NCBI GenBank assembly: GCA_032622095.1
Contig: CP136062.1
Location: 136,721,351-136,785,350, forward strand
DNA length: 64,000 nt
Source: Siphonodentalium dalli
Lineage: Eukaryota; Mollusca; Scaphopoda; Gadilida; Siphonodentaliidae
Direction of reading: 5' to 3'
A program made the position numbers and the translations under genes. Positions 54,655-64,000 of the stretch are shown piece after piece. How positions within the stretch are numbered: position 1 is the first letter of the stretch; every line of letters starts with the position of its first letter. Under the pieces are notes generated by a model. The model was not told the origin of the DNA. It searched no databases and saw nothing but the letters and a program-made list of their open reading frames with translations.

Positions 54655-57432
54655 TATTGAACAAATCGTCTCTACGAATTAGTTCCTGGAACATAAACGG
54701 ATAAATCATATACAAGGGCTTCAACGAGTTCAAAGATGCTAAATGCATTAATAGCTTACAAGCCACGATATCTTCTGTTTATCAGAGACACATTGCCCTC
54801 TTGAGTCCTGCCTTGCACTTAAAGAATATAATGCTCTTCATATTATTAGTCTAAAGTTTATCAAGGCTAAAAAAAACATGACGGATGCCTCTCTATTTAT
54901 ATCAAAGAGAACATACGAAAGGGTGTAAAATACCAACCTGTGACATATAATGACTATGTTTGGCTTAAAGTATGCCATGATTTCTTCAATATACCAACAT
55001 ACGTTTACATCTGCTTTCTATAAAACCCACCGGAGAACTCGCCAAATTCTCGGAGGCTTGATACGGACATTTAAAAATACTCGTCCATAGGTGAGACTAT
55101 TTTATTTGGTGATACTAACGCTCGGACTGGAAATTTGAAAGACACGACCGAAGGTAATGATCACCTTCCTGAATTTGTTCAAAACGAACTCGATATATAT
55201 GTGTACTCTCGAAACAGTAAGGATAATAATGTAACTGAAAGGGGCAAGTCTCTGATTGCCATGTGTCTCCAAACATGATTGAAAATATTTAAATGGTAGA
55301 ACTAATGGAGATTTTGCTAGAAAACTGACATGCTACACCCTCAGGGTAGCAGCGTTGTCGATTACAGTATGTGTCGCATCATGTCTTACCTTTTATTAAT
55401 TGATTTCATGTGCATGAGTTAAATGCTTTAATTTCAGACCATTGTCAAACAACTTCGACCTTGCACGTTAATTTAGACTTAACCTCTAAACAATTGAGAA
55501 TCATGTCACCCGTCCACTACTGGATAAATACTTCTGGAATGTCCATTCATCAAAACTTTTTCCTACCATACTGAAAAATTCCAGCACTCAGAGATTACTA
55601 GATATACAAAATAATCATTCGACCGTGATTGATGATTTAGTCCAGTTTTCAACAGTAATCTATGTGAAGCTGCTGATAAAAGTTTAAAGAAAAAATCTCA
55701 CAGCACCAAAAATAAACCGGTAAAGACTTTAAAACCTAAATGGTTTGACTTATCCCTGAAAATATGAGACGCACTTTGGAAGCAAAGTCCAATTTTTTTA
55801 TAAACATTATGGGCACTGATAAGAACATCTTTTATCAGCTTTCGCAAATTATACCACAAAACACAAGAACATAAATATAAGGAACGTCATCAGAATATTT
55901 TAGAAAACTCCAAAAGCTCTCGGGTCTCTACTCTCTGGGATTAGGTCGTCCGATACTCACAATAACGTAGGGAGTATTATCCCTACTGATGAATGGTCAG
56001 ACTATTTCAGCAACTTACTAAATTCTAACAACCAGGGTGGGAAGTTAGACATTTCACAATTATTTCCAGCTTTGGAGGATCAAGCTATATTAACTGAACT
56101 TGATTATCCTATCGCATCTGAAGAAATTACTGTTAATATAAAAGCTCTCAAAAATAACAAAAGTGCAGGACCTGATTCTTTAATAAGTGAAATGTTTAAA
56201 AGTTCACATCCTGAACTCATTGGCCATCTGACATATTTTTAATCAAATTTTACTGGTATGTTTCCAAGTGCATGGACATACAGCCTAAATACTCCAATCT
56301 ACAAAAAGGGCAATTGTCGGGGTAAGCAGTTCAGTTTCTAAGCTGTTCTCCAGAATACTTAGTAACAGGCTCTCAAAATTGTTAGTATCGCGTGGAATAA
56401 TTTGCAAAGAACAAATTGGTTTTTGTCGGGAGAAGAGAAGGGTAGATCACATGTTCATACTGAAGACTCTAATCGAAAAATATTCACACAAAAAAGAAGA
56501 AAAGCTATTGACATGTTTCATCGACTTCAGGAATCCTTTTGGTACGGTATGGCCCGAGGGGTTGTTATACAATCTAAGATCCATTGGAGTTAGTGACAAA
56601 TTCTATAAATTAATGAAAAGTATGAACAAAGGAAATACATTAAGTGTTAAAAATTATATTGACCTCTCTGCCTTTTTTGACTCTGACGTGGGAGTGAGAC
56701 AGGGTAATTCACAAAGCCCTACTCTTTTTAATATTTTTATAAATGACCTTCCTGATGGCATTGCAGTTAAATTCTACAGTAGTTAGTTTGGGACAAATTA
56801 ATTTGAACTGCTTACTATATGCCGACGACCTGGTCATCTCGAAGTCTAAGGCGGGCCTTCAGTCAATTCTCAATACTTACTCTATTGACTGGGGGCTTAG
56901 CACTAACTTCGACAAGTATAATGTGTAGTACTTAACAAAGCTGGAAGAATGGACAATACTAACAAATTCCAGTTTCAAAACAAGGTTATCAAAAACTCCC
57001 GCTCTTGGTGTATTATTTCATCGTAGTGGAACTTTTTCTGTAGCAAGACATGACACTTATGCTAAAGGTTTCCGAGCTTATTTTAAGTTTAGTAAAACCT
57101 TTAGCAATGGCAATATACCAAAAATTAAAATACGTACCCACATATCTGATCACACAGTTAAACCGGTATTTCTTTACGACAGTGACAGGACCACTGACTA
57201 TAGTTCTCATTTGGCTACCATGAAGGACACAGGTAGATATCCTCTGATGTTGAGCTTTCTGCATAATTTGATAAATTACTATAAAACCTTAAAAAGCTCT
57301 AAAGATACTCTTATCTCGAATGTTTTCAATGTTTCTACTGAGCTTGCTAACAAAGAGGGAAATTCCTGGGTTGGATTTATGAGGACGCGGTTGGGATTTT
57401 TGGATGAATATAATACCAAGCAAACGCTGTGA
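54655..57432 (+). pseudogene. LINE ORF2 remnant: AP endonuclease and reverse transcriptase
   Basis: Near 54685 SWNING and near 54770 FCLSETHC-type wording mark the start of an AP-like endonuclease; GDTNARTG near 55110 is a further endonuclease block. The RT begins about 56100 (ALKNNKSAGPDSLISEMFK). It contains GVRQGNSQSPTLFNIFINDL at 56692 and the active-site YADD at 56818-56829. After 57211 come NYYKTLKSS and FNVSTELANKEGNSW, the C-terminal region. The order EN-RT matches CR1/L2/Jockey-type LINEs. Many stops and frameshifts occur. It may be ORF2 of the element whose ORF1 is at 50455. Confidence 0.75.
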
Positions 57433-57769
57433 AAGGAGAATAATGGAAGACAAATCTTACTAAAAAACTAAATGTAATTAGCCCACTAATGAGTATATAC
57501 GGACAAATGTTGGTACAATGAGATTTTAATGATAATCGTAGTACACCTGGTCAAAGAAACAAGTTAAGGACGTATAGAACATTTCAAGTTTAATTTTAGG
57601 CCTGAAGAATATATTACTTGGGGTAATTTTAACAAAAGACGCCTTCTGGTGGGACGTAGATCCAGTTCCCACAAACCTGAAATTGAAACCGATCGCTATC
57701 TGGGCATTGATGAACTGTGAACATGTTAGTGGGGTCCCTTAGGCCCAAAAAAATCGCCTAATTGTGACT
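57433..57769. other. LINE 3' region and unassigned DNA
   Basis: From 57433 to about 57700 the sequence still looks like decayed coding DNA, but no motif was certain. No polyA or microsatellite tail was identified. Confidence 0.35.
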
Positions 57770-58340
57770 TTTGTCTCATATTTCGCTACCCCTATTGCCT
57801 TAGTCACACAAAAGAACCCCCCCCCCCATCATAATGCTAAAAAATTAGGGCCCATCACCATGTCAATTTGATATATGACACAATTGATATAAAATGATCA
57901 ATGTCAAACTGTCACAACATTAAATTTATACATACCCACATTTTAAGTACTAATTTTTTTAATATTTGTTGCAATAACATAAGTCAAGATACATTACTGT
58001 CCAGATACCATCAGAACAAAATAGACACGAGGTTTGTAACTTTAGTAACTAAAGCTCGATACTTCACATATATGTAGCTTGGTTAGTGTGGAAACTTTTT
58101 GGATAGGGGTGCCCGAGTGAGGGGTCATGTTTCTGGATATAATATGGTTTCCATGGCAACGGCATCAAATATTTGGAGAAATATTGAAAACTCCCACTGT
58201 TGGCAACCCGATGAACCGTGTGTTTGAACAAATGAAGTGAACTCATAGTGACATCAATGGCCCATCAAACGAACTGGGCCACTAGGACATATATGATCAA
58301 GGTCATTTGCTAAGGTCAAGGTCATTGGGACAAAAATTCA
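57770..58340 (-). repeat. Inverted copy of the 63.08-64.0 kb repeat
   Basis: Reading the minus strand, GGGCCATTGATGTCACTATG, TTCAAACACACGGTTCATCG and CCATGGAAACCATATTATAT match the plus-strand copies at 63598-63720 and 63895-64000. GATGGTATCTGGACAGTAAT, TGTTATTGCAACAAATATT and CATCACCATGTCAATTTG extend the similarity toward 57850. A minus-strand frame here and a plus-strand frame at 63598 give nearly the same peptide, which reflects the repeat. Confidence 0.65.
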
Positions 58341-59244
58341 ATATATTGGTCTATTTTATATTAATTGTATCATATTCCGCCAAACCTAGTGCGTTAGGCC
58401 CGAAAGCAATCCCCATAATAAGCTAGATCACTGGGTCTACCATATTTGATCCATTCAGCCCCACTCCGTGCATTCGGTGCTACTGCTACATGTCAAAGTT
58501 CTGGAGTAGCATTCCATATAAAGAGCTTTTGAATATGTAATAATTCCATATGGAATCCATGAACATTAACAGCGGAGTGGGGGCCGGATGGATCCAATAT
58601 GGTAGCGACTCAATGATCTCGCTTATAATCTCGCACACCAATTAGGGCACCATCGTCGCTTTCAATATGATATCATGCACTTGATTTAAGATGGATACTG
58701 TCTACATTTGACAACAATAATTTATATAATCACATTTTAAGTAGTACATTTTTGGTTTAAGCAACATTTATTTCTTCCCAAAAATATAATTAAAGTACTG
58801 CTTGTTTATGGTATATGCGGCAAAACGGCCTTTATAATTCGCTAAAGATAAATCAGGTGATTGTTAAGTTTATTCTTATGAACAAAACATTTAAATAGCC
58901 ATATTGCATGCATATAAAGCGAATGTGTTTTATTATTATATTTTTTTAGGTTGGATTATTATTTTCCTGATAAAACAGATCTGTAATCACAATTGCTGCA
59001 AAAAGGACATTTTCGATTGAAAATGATTATATTTATAAATACTTTCCCCAAGTTTGTCCTGAATTAATTTTAACAACTGGTCATATATGAGACGTTCATT
59101 CACTTTGCAACAAAAAGGTGGATATGTAGAAAATATAATCTAGTTTCCATAGCTGCCATTAGCACAAATACTGTCCAAATTATCATTTTAGTGAACTTGT
59201 TGCTCTATTACTAATATCACAATTTCGTTCAGAAATATATAATA
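58341..59244. other. Gene-free DNA
   Basis: A spaced inverted pair lies near 58445-58600 (TTGATCCATTCAGCCCCACT and its rough inverse GTGGGGGCCGGATGGATCCA). Otherwise nothing was recognised. Confidence 0.45.
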
Positions 59245-59338
59245 CTAGCTGATGTGCCCGACTTCGTCCGGGCTATTTAGGGATCTCTTTGTGATCGCCT
59301 CTTTTTGGGAAGAATATATATAGAGCGTCTGGGCAAAC
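59245..59338 (-). mobile_element. Helitron 3' end, minus strand (fragment)
   Basis: Read on the minus strand the segment ends with hairpin GCCCGGACGAAGTCGGGC, 7 nt, then CTAG (plus 59245-59248) and T. This is the same terminus as Helitrons A-C. The 5' end was not found; the Penelope-like element begins within 100 bp, so this copy is probably broken. Confidence 0.6.
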
Positions 59339-60918
59339 TGTTGTCCGATCGGTCCAGAAACATGCCTATATGAGCGAGGTCAAGGACCATGGTAGCACAG
59401 TATGTCAGACGCACAGATCGAGTAACCTTCTGGACATTCTGTTAAAACCACTGTTACCTAATATTCCAAGTTATCTACGGGACGATATACAGTTCATCCG
59501 AACCCTACCCAGGACTGTCAAACAAGACGCTATACTAGCTAGTTTGACGTTGTGAGTCTGTATAGCACCATTCCACATAATTTAGGCTTGGAAGCTATAC
59601 GATATTGGATCGATAAATGCAGAGAATCAATAGATAAACGCTTCACAAAAGTGTTTATCACTGAAGGACTACAACTTGTATTGGAAAATAACATTTTGTT
59701 CTTCAACGACCGATTCTATCGACAAATAATTGGTACTGCTATGGGCACTAAAGTAGCCCCAACTTATGCAAATCTAACAGTGGGATATCTAGAAGCAAAA
59801 TTGCACGAGATCATGTCCAATAAATTCGACGATTCATATGCAACATATATACGACAATCGTGGAAACGTTATATTGATGACTGCTTTCTCATTTGGGACC
59901 CAACTCAAGGGGGCTTGAATGAATTCCACAATATCATCAACTCACTAAATCCGGCAATACAATTCACGATAGAAACCGACAATAATGAGTTGCCATTCCT
60001 TGATGTCCCCGTGAAAACATCAGCAGAACGAATCACGACGGATATTTACTATAAACCTACCGACACGCATCAGTATTTAAACTTTAAGTCGTGTCATCCA
60101 TCACACACCAAACGAAATGTTCCGCATTCCCTCGCACGGAGGGTTTGTACCATTGTGGACGATGTCGCGCAGAGAAACATCCGACTGGAAGAACTCCGGA
60201 CATTCCTCTTGACACAAGAATACCCGAAAAAACTAATTGATAATGGTATTGTTGCAGCCAAGTAAATTCCTCTCATAGAGCTCCGCACAGACAAAAATAA
60301 AGAATGCAATCCCGATCTCATTCCTTTTGTGGTTACACACAATCCTCGCCATCCAAATGTTATGCAAATGGCTAAATCATTGATACCAATGCTTCACAAA
60401 AATCCAAAGATGAAGCAATTGGTAAAAACTGATCACTTACTACAGAGCAAGCGACAGCCTTGGAATATAAAAAAGATTCTAACACGAGCCAAGTTTGACA
60501 GTGGTGAAAAACGAGATAAAGAAATCACCAAATGTGGCGACCCCAGATGCGGGACATGTTTCTGTATATTAACCGGGACACACTTCCTGTTAAAGAATTT
60601 ACCAGATGTTCGCCCTAATGAAGACATGGACTGCAAATCCCAAAATCTAATTTATGTTATAATATGTTCGGGGTGTAGGGAATTCTATGTTGGAGAGACG
60701 GGAAATTCCCTTGTGGAAAGAACACGGATCCACCGCTCGCAGATCAAACATCCGGCATTACGGATGATTCCCTTAAGGGATATCTCGATGACTGTGGCTG
60801 TAAATCCTTTCGGATTTTCCCATTACACAAGATGATGGAAGTTAGCAGATTCAAAAGACTTCAAAAGGAAGAAAAATTCCGGAAGCTTTTGAATCCGAAA
60901 CTAAACTCCATCATCTAA
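59339..60918 (+). pseudogene. Penelope-like element: reverse transcriptase plus GIY-YIG endonuclease
   Basis: The RT N-terminal part (59370-59555) contains LLKPLLPNIPSYLRDD. A one-base frameshift near 59545 precedes VSLYSTIPHNLGLEAIR. The active site YIDD lies at 59870-59881, followed by NELPFLDVPV and the typical YYKPTDTHQYLNFKSCHPSH. A TAA (60263-60265) interrupts the frame, which continues to C..C (GDPRCGTCFC) and the GIY-YIG block YVIICSGCREFYVGETG around 60653-60709. After a second frameshift near 60760 the frame ends with CGCKSFRIFPLHKMMEVSRF and a stop at 60916-60918. RT plus C-terminal GIY-YIG identifies the Penelope-like class. The 5' end is truncated and the copy is inactive. Confidence 0.88.
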
Positions 60919-61110
60919 TCATGGCATCATCTACCAACCTCCCGGAAGTGACGCCACAATACAAAATAAAAATGGCGGAACCTGAAAATCGGACCTGAAG
61001 CCGTGAAAGGCCTAGTTTTAAAGCCAAATGATGTGTTTGTGTTTTTAATCACATGTTATCTATATATACCACTGTACGTTTGAACTTTCTACTATTCTAT
61101 ATATATATAT
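60919..61110. other. 3' flank of the Penelope-like element
   Basis: The sequence after the GIY-YIG stop includes a short (AT)n at 61099-61110. It may be the element's 3' UTR. No terminal repeat could be matched on the other side. Confidence 0.35.
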
Positions 61111-61750
61111 TGTGGATGGTCTCCATGTGACTGGGATTCTGATTTGGTCAAATGATGTCGCCGGGTTGAAAAGGGGCCAAGCTTGGGGCATAACTTTTTC
61201 CGTTTATAGTAATTCTTAAAACATCTTCTCAAGAACCATTGGGGCTATTTAGCTTATATTTGATATGGAGGGTCTTTGAGTGACAGGGATACTGATTTGT
61301 TCAAGAGAGCCAGGGACATAACTGTCTATCCATAGTAGTTCTTAAGATGTCTTCTTATCAAGAACCATCATGCCTATTCAGCTTATATATGGTAGGAGAA
61401 TCATTGGGTGACTGGGATTCAGATTGGTTCAAAAGAGGTCACCAGGTCAAATTGGGTTGGAGCCAGGTTTATAACTCGTTCCCTCTATAGCATTTCTTAA
61501 AACACCGTCTCAAGAACAATCAGGCCTATTCAGCTTATATTTGATAAGGACCATTGTGTGACTGATTCAGATGTGTTAAAATTAGGTCACTTTGTCCAAT
61601 ATGGGCGGAGCCAGGGACTTAACTATTGTCGTCAATAGTTATTCTTAAAACATTTTCTCAAGGGCCATCAGTCCTGTTTAGACTATATATAGTATGGAAG
61701 GTCCTTGGGTTAGATTTGTTAAAATGGGTCTGACCAGTCAAGAAATTGCG
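61111..61750. repeat. Diverged minisatellite, about five 130-153-bp units
   Basis: Units share GTGACTGGGATTC.GATT.G, AGCCAGG...TAACT and TTCTTAAAACA....CTCAAGAACCATC, ending GCTTATATTTGAT. The TGACTGGGAT landmark or its variant falls at about 61126, 61272, 61402, 61555 and 61702. No coding capacity. Confidence 0.7.
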
Positions 61751-63079
61751 TTTTGGTGTGTAGGGTCCATGGAAAGTTGGGAATAAAATATGTTTGAATG
61801 GGGTCGGCCTTTAAAAAAGGAAGAGGGCATGTCAGGTTGGATGCATCACTTCCAATCTAAGGGGATGTGTAAGGGAATTTTACGAACTTAGGTGTATGTT
61901 TGCTCCAGTTGGGATGGGACATCATAAGGACTATGTTGGGGGGTCGGGCTTGCAGTTTAAAGTTTCAAGGTCGACACTCAACTGCGCAACGGAGACCATC
62001 AAGCGACGTCCCTATATGTACTAACTGTTGTGATCTTCAGAGTCCGAGTATTCTCAGTCTTTACAGTCAGGCGAGTGACTCAACAGTCATCAATTGATTA
62101 TCTTCTATAAATAGTCCACGGCTGCGACCTTACATTGTGCCAGTAGCCTTTTAACCAAACCCTAAGAGTCGCAAAGCATCATATTCCCTCAATCCATTGT
62201 GCCATAAGCCACTCTATATTCATAATATTACACACTGCCTGATAGCACAGCCATTCTGCCACACGTACCCCACTGTCTTTTAGCGGACATATCCCATCAG
62301 TCGAGGGTTTGCTTGAGCATTTGAATGAGACAATGAAAAAGATGCAAACATTGTGGTTGTTCGAGTCATTTGCCAGCCGGGTTTTGTAAAAGGTCCATGC
62401 TATCGGAGAAAGTTCAATATATCCCATATTTCAATTAAATGCCTACAAATGATAAAAGTATAAGGGGGTAATGTTGACATAGATTATGTTGACCTGAACT
62501 TGATCAATCTCATCCCATCCGGGTAACCACCTCCAACAATGTTCAGCTTGAGGTCACTCGACCAATATGCCAAGTTTCATGCTTTAGATACTATAGTCGC
62601 GATGCTTAAGGGACCCCGTTTTCTGTAAGGATTAGGAAATACATTCCATACGGGACCCCGCTGTATGTAAGAAATAGGAATGTGCATTGATCCCAGTTAG
62701 ATGTGAGCATAGGTTAAAATTGGCATCATAATTCCTCTCTGTAATATTGACTCTGCATGGTCGTGTTTTAAAATATATCCTAATTTTGCTCCAGAAACCA
62801 TCACCCCATTAGTAACCTTGACAACTGTGGACTATCCTGATTGGCTGAAAACATTAGGGCACTAATATGCAGGCTTGCTATATTTGAAAGATAATACGAC
62901 TCCCCCATCGGATACCACATCCCAAAAGTTGCTTCTATAACTAATCATCCTATATGTGAAGTTTCGTGCTTTAGTATATACAAACATAATCATACAATCG
63001 TGTTTATTTGGGTCCGTTGATCCCTTAATTTGGAGTTGGATCGTGACTTTTGTATTTGAATAACTGCAAGGCTTATCTG
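61751..63079. other. Gene-free DNA
   Basis: GGGACCCCG.T.TATGTAAG..ATAGGAA is duplicated near 62610 and 62660. Frames at 61900-62097 and 62179-62427 show no motif. Confidence 0.4.
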
Positions 63080-63413
63080 GTTTCCACAGTGGGCTTTTTC
63101 AACGTTTCTCCAAATATTTTATGTCGTTGCCATATTTAATCCTGATACACGCAGCCACCCCCTCCCCATTCATAAAGTTTCCACCATAACTAAGGAACAT
63201 GTTTGTGAAGTATAGTGCTTTAGTTACTAAATTCACAAAATTGTGTTTATTTTGGTCTGATGGTCTCTAAAGGGTAATGTATTTTGATTTAAGTACTGCC
63301 TCAAATACTATAAAACTTATAATGTGAATAAATATAAACTATAAATGTTGAGACATGTTGACCGTGATCGTCTTGTATCAATTATATCATACAAATTGAA
63401 CGTGGTGATGGGT
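63080..63413 (+). repeat. Inverted partner of 57.85-58.25 kb
   Basis: GTGGGCTTTTTCAACGTTTC, TTGTGAAGTATAGTGCTTTA and TATCAATTATATCATACAAA are inverse matches to the 57.8-58.25 kb stretch. The arms flank the Penelope-like element and the minisatellite at a distance of about 5 kb. Confidence 0.55.
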
Positions 63414-64000
63414 TCAAATGTTTTGTGTATTATGAAGGGGATTGCTTTTATGACTAATACATGTGCTGGGGGTAGTGGAATATGAGACAATTTCTAAAAT
63501 ACATATAATTACATTTTTCCAATTACCTTGACCTTCGAAATTGACCTAGACCCTATATGTACTATGGCAGCCTGTTTGATGGACCATTAATGACACTATG
63601 AGTTCACATCATTTCTTCAAACACAAGGCTCGTCGGGTTACCAACAGTGGGCTTTTTCAACATTTCTCCAAATATTTGATACCGTTGCCATGGAAACCAG
63701 ATTTTATCCTGATGGTTTTGTGTATTATGAAGGGGATTGCTTTTATGACTAATACATGTGCTAGGGGTAGTGGAATATGAGACAATTTATAAAATATGTA
63801 TAATTACATTTTTCCAATGACCTTGACCTTAGCAATTGACCTAGACCCTATATGTTCTATGGCAGTCCGTTTGATGGACCATTAATGACACTATGAGTTC
63901 ATATAATTTTTTCAAACACAAGGCTCATCGGGTTACCAACAGTGAGCTTTTTCATCTTTTCTCCAAATATTTGATGCCGTTGCCATGGAAACCAGATGTT
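63414..64000 (+). repeat. 295-bp tandem duplication (second copy cut by the window end)
   Basis: GGTTTTGTGTATTATGAAGG or its near match occurs near 63417 and 63713, and CTAGACCCTATATGT occurs at 63546 and 63841, a period of 295 bp. Each unit contains the ATGGACCATTAATGACACTA, TTCAAACACAAGGCTC and GTTGCCATGGAAACCAGAT blocks of the 57770-58340 repeat in the opposite orientation. Confidence 0.75.

Noticed and set aside
58064..58246. Similar 60-codon frames at 58064 (minus) and 63598 (plus), as if a conserved small gene
   Set aside because: Nucleotide similarity extends well beyond the frames and into non-coding parts, so this is an inverted repeat, not a gene pair.

Overview
This window is AT-rich eukaryotic DNA from an animal, most likely a marine mollusc. 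The only intact, host-like gene is an opine (octopine/tauropine-type) dehydrogenase, an enzyme of anaerobic glycolysis in marine invertebrates. Almost everything else is mobile DNA of types common in mollusc genomes: Helitrons, TTAA-flanked MITEs, CR1/L2-like LINEs, a Penelope-like element, a Ty3/Gypsy remnant and foldback-type repeats. The species assignment is an inference, and no rRNA or tRNA gene was recognised.

Layout. 1-14 kb: gene-free DNA with an inverted-repeat element (3.04-3.21 kb), two Helitrons joined head to tail (5007-6189), a LINE 3' fragment on the minus strand (6.2-6.6 kb), a palindromic repeat (7.0-7.5 kb), a tandem-containing repeat (8.6-9.25 kb), an exact 147-bp duplication (9683-9976) and several MITEs. 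14172-15377: opine dehydrogenase, whole CDS in one exon, with a splice acceptor just upstream. 16-22 kb: a cluster of MITEs, most bounded by TTAA, one nested in another.

24.9-42.5 kb: a large unassigned repeat system. Blocks built from an ~80-bp dyad module (AGCACATTATC ... GATAATGTGCT) and a near-invariant TAAAGAGCGTA motif lie at 24.9-26.8 kb and, mostly inverted, at 36.9-40.8 kb. Between them are a broken multicopy gene with cysteine/histidine motifs (27098-31511) and a Gypsy remnant (34.3-36.4 kb). The multicopy gene was hit by a MITE two codons into the reading frame. A second insertion, a 2.55-kb TIR element, carries two opposing minisatellite arrays.

42.6-49.4 kb: a Helitron inserted in an (AT)n tract, then a 5.1-kb foldback element (44276-49357) whose arms are made of 16-17-bp and ~150-bp tandem units. 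49.4-57.4 kb: LINE remnants, including an ORF1 with an RNase H1 N-terminal-type domain, an endonuclease/RT ORF2, another LINE on the minus strand and a FLYWCH zinc finger fragment. 57.8-64 kb: inverted ~0.5-kb repeats flank a Helitron end, a Penelope-like element (RT plus GIY-YIG, at least two frameshifts and a stop) and a minisatellite.

The dehydrogenase acts alone here, with no visible partner genes. The rest is a record of nested transposition. The candidates for something undescribed are the foldback element, the 24.9-42.5 kb dyad-module system and the TIR element with opposing minisatellites. Percent identities and database matches could not be computed; family calls rest on motifs recognised by eye.
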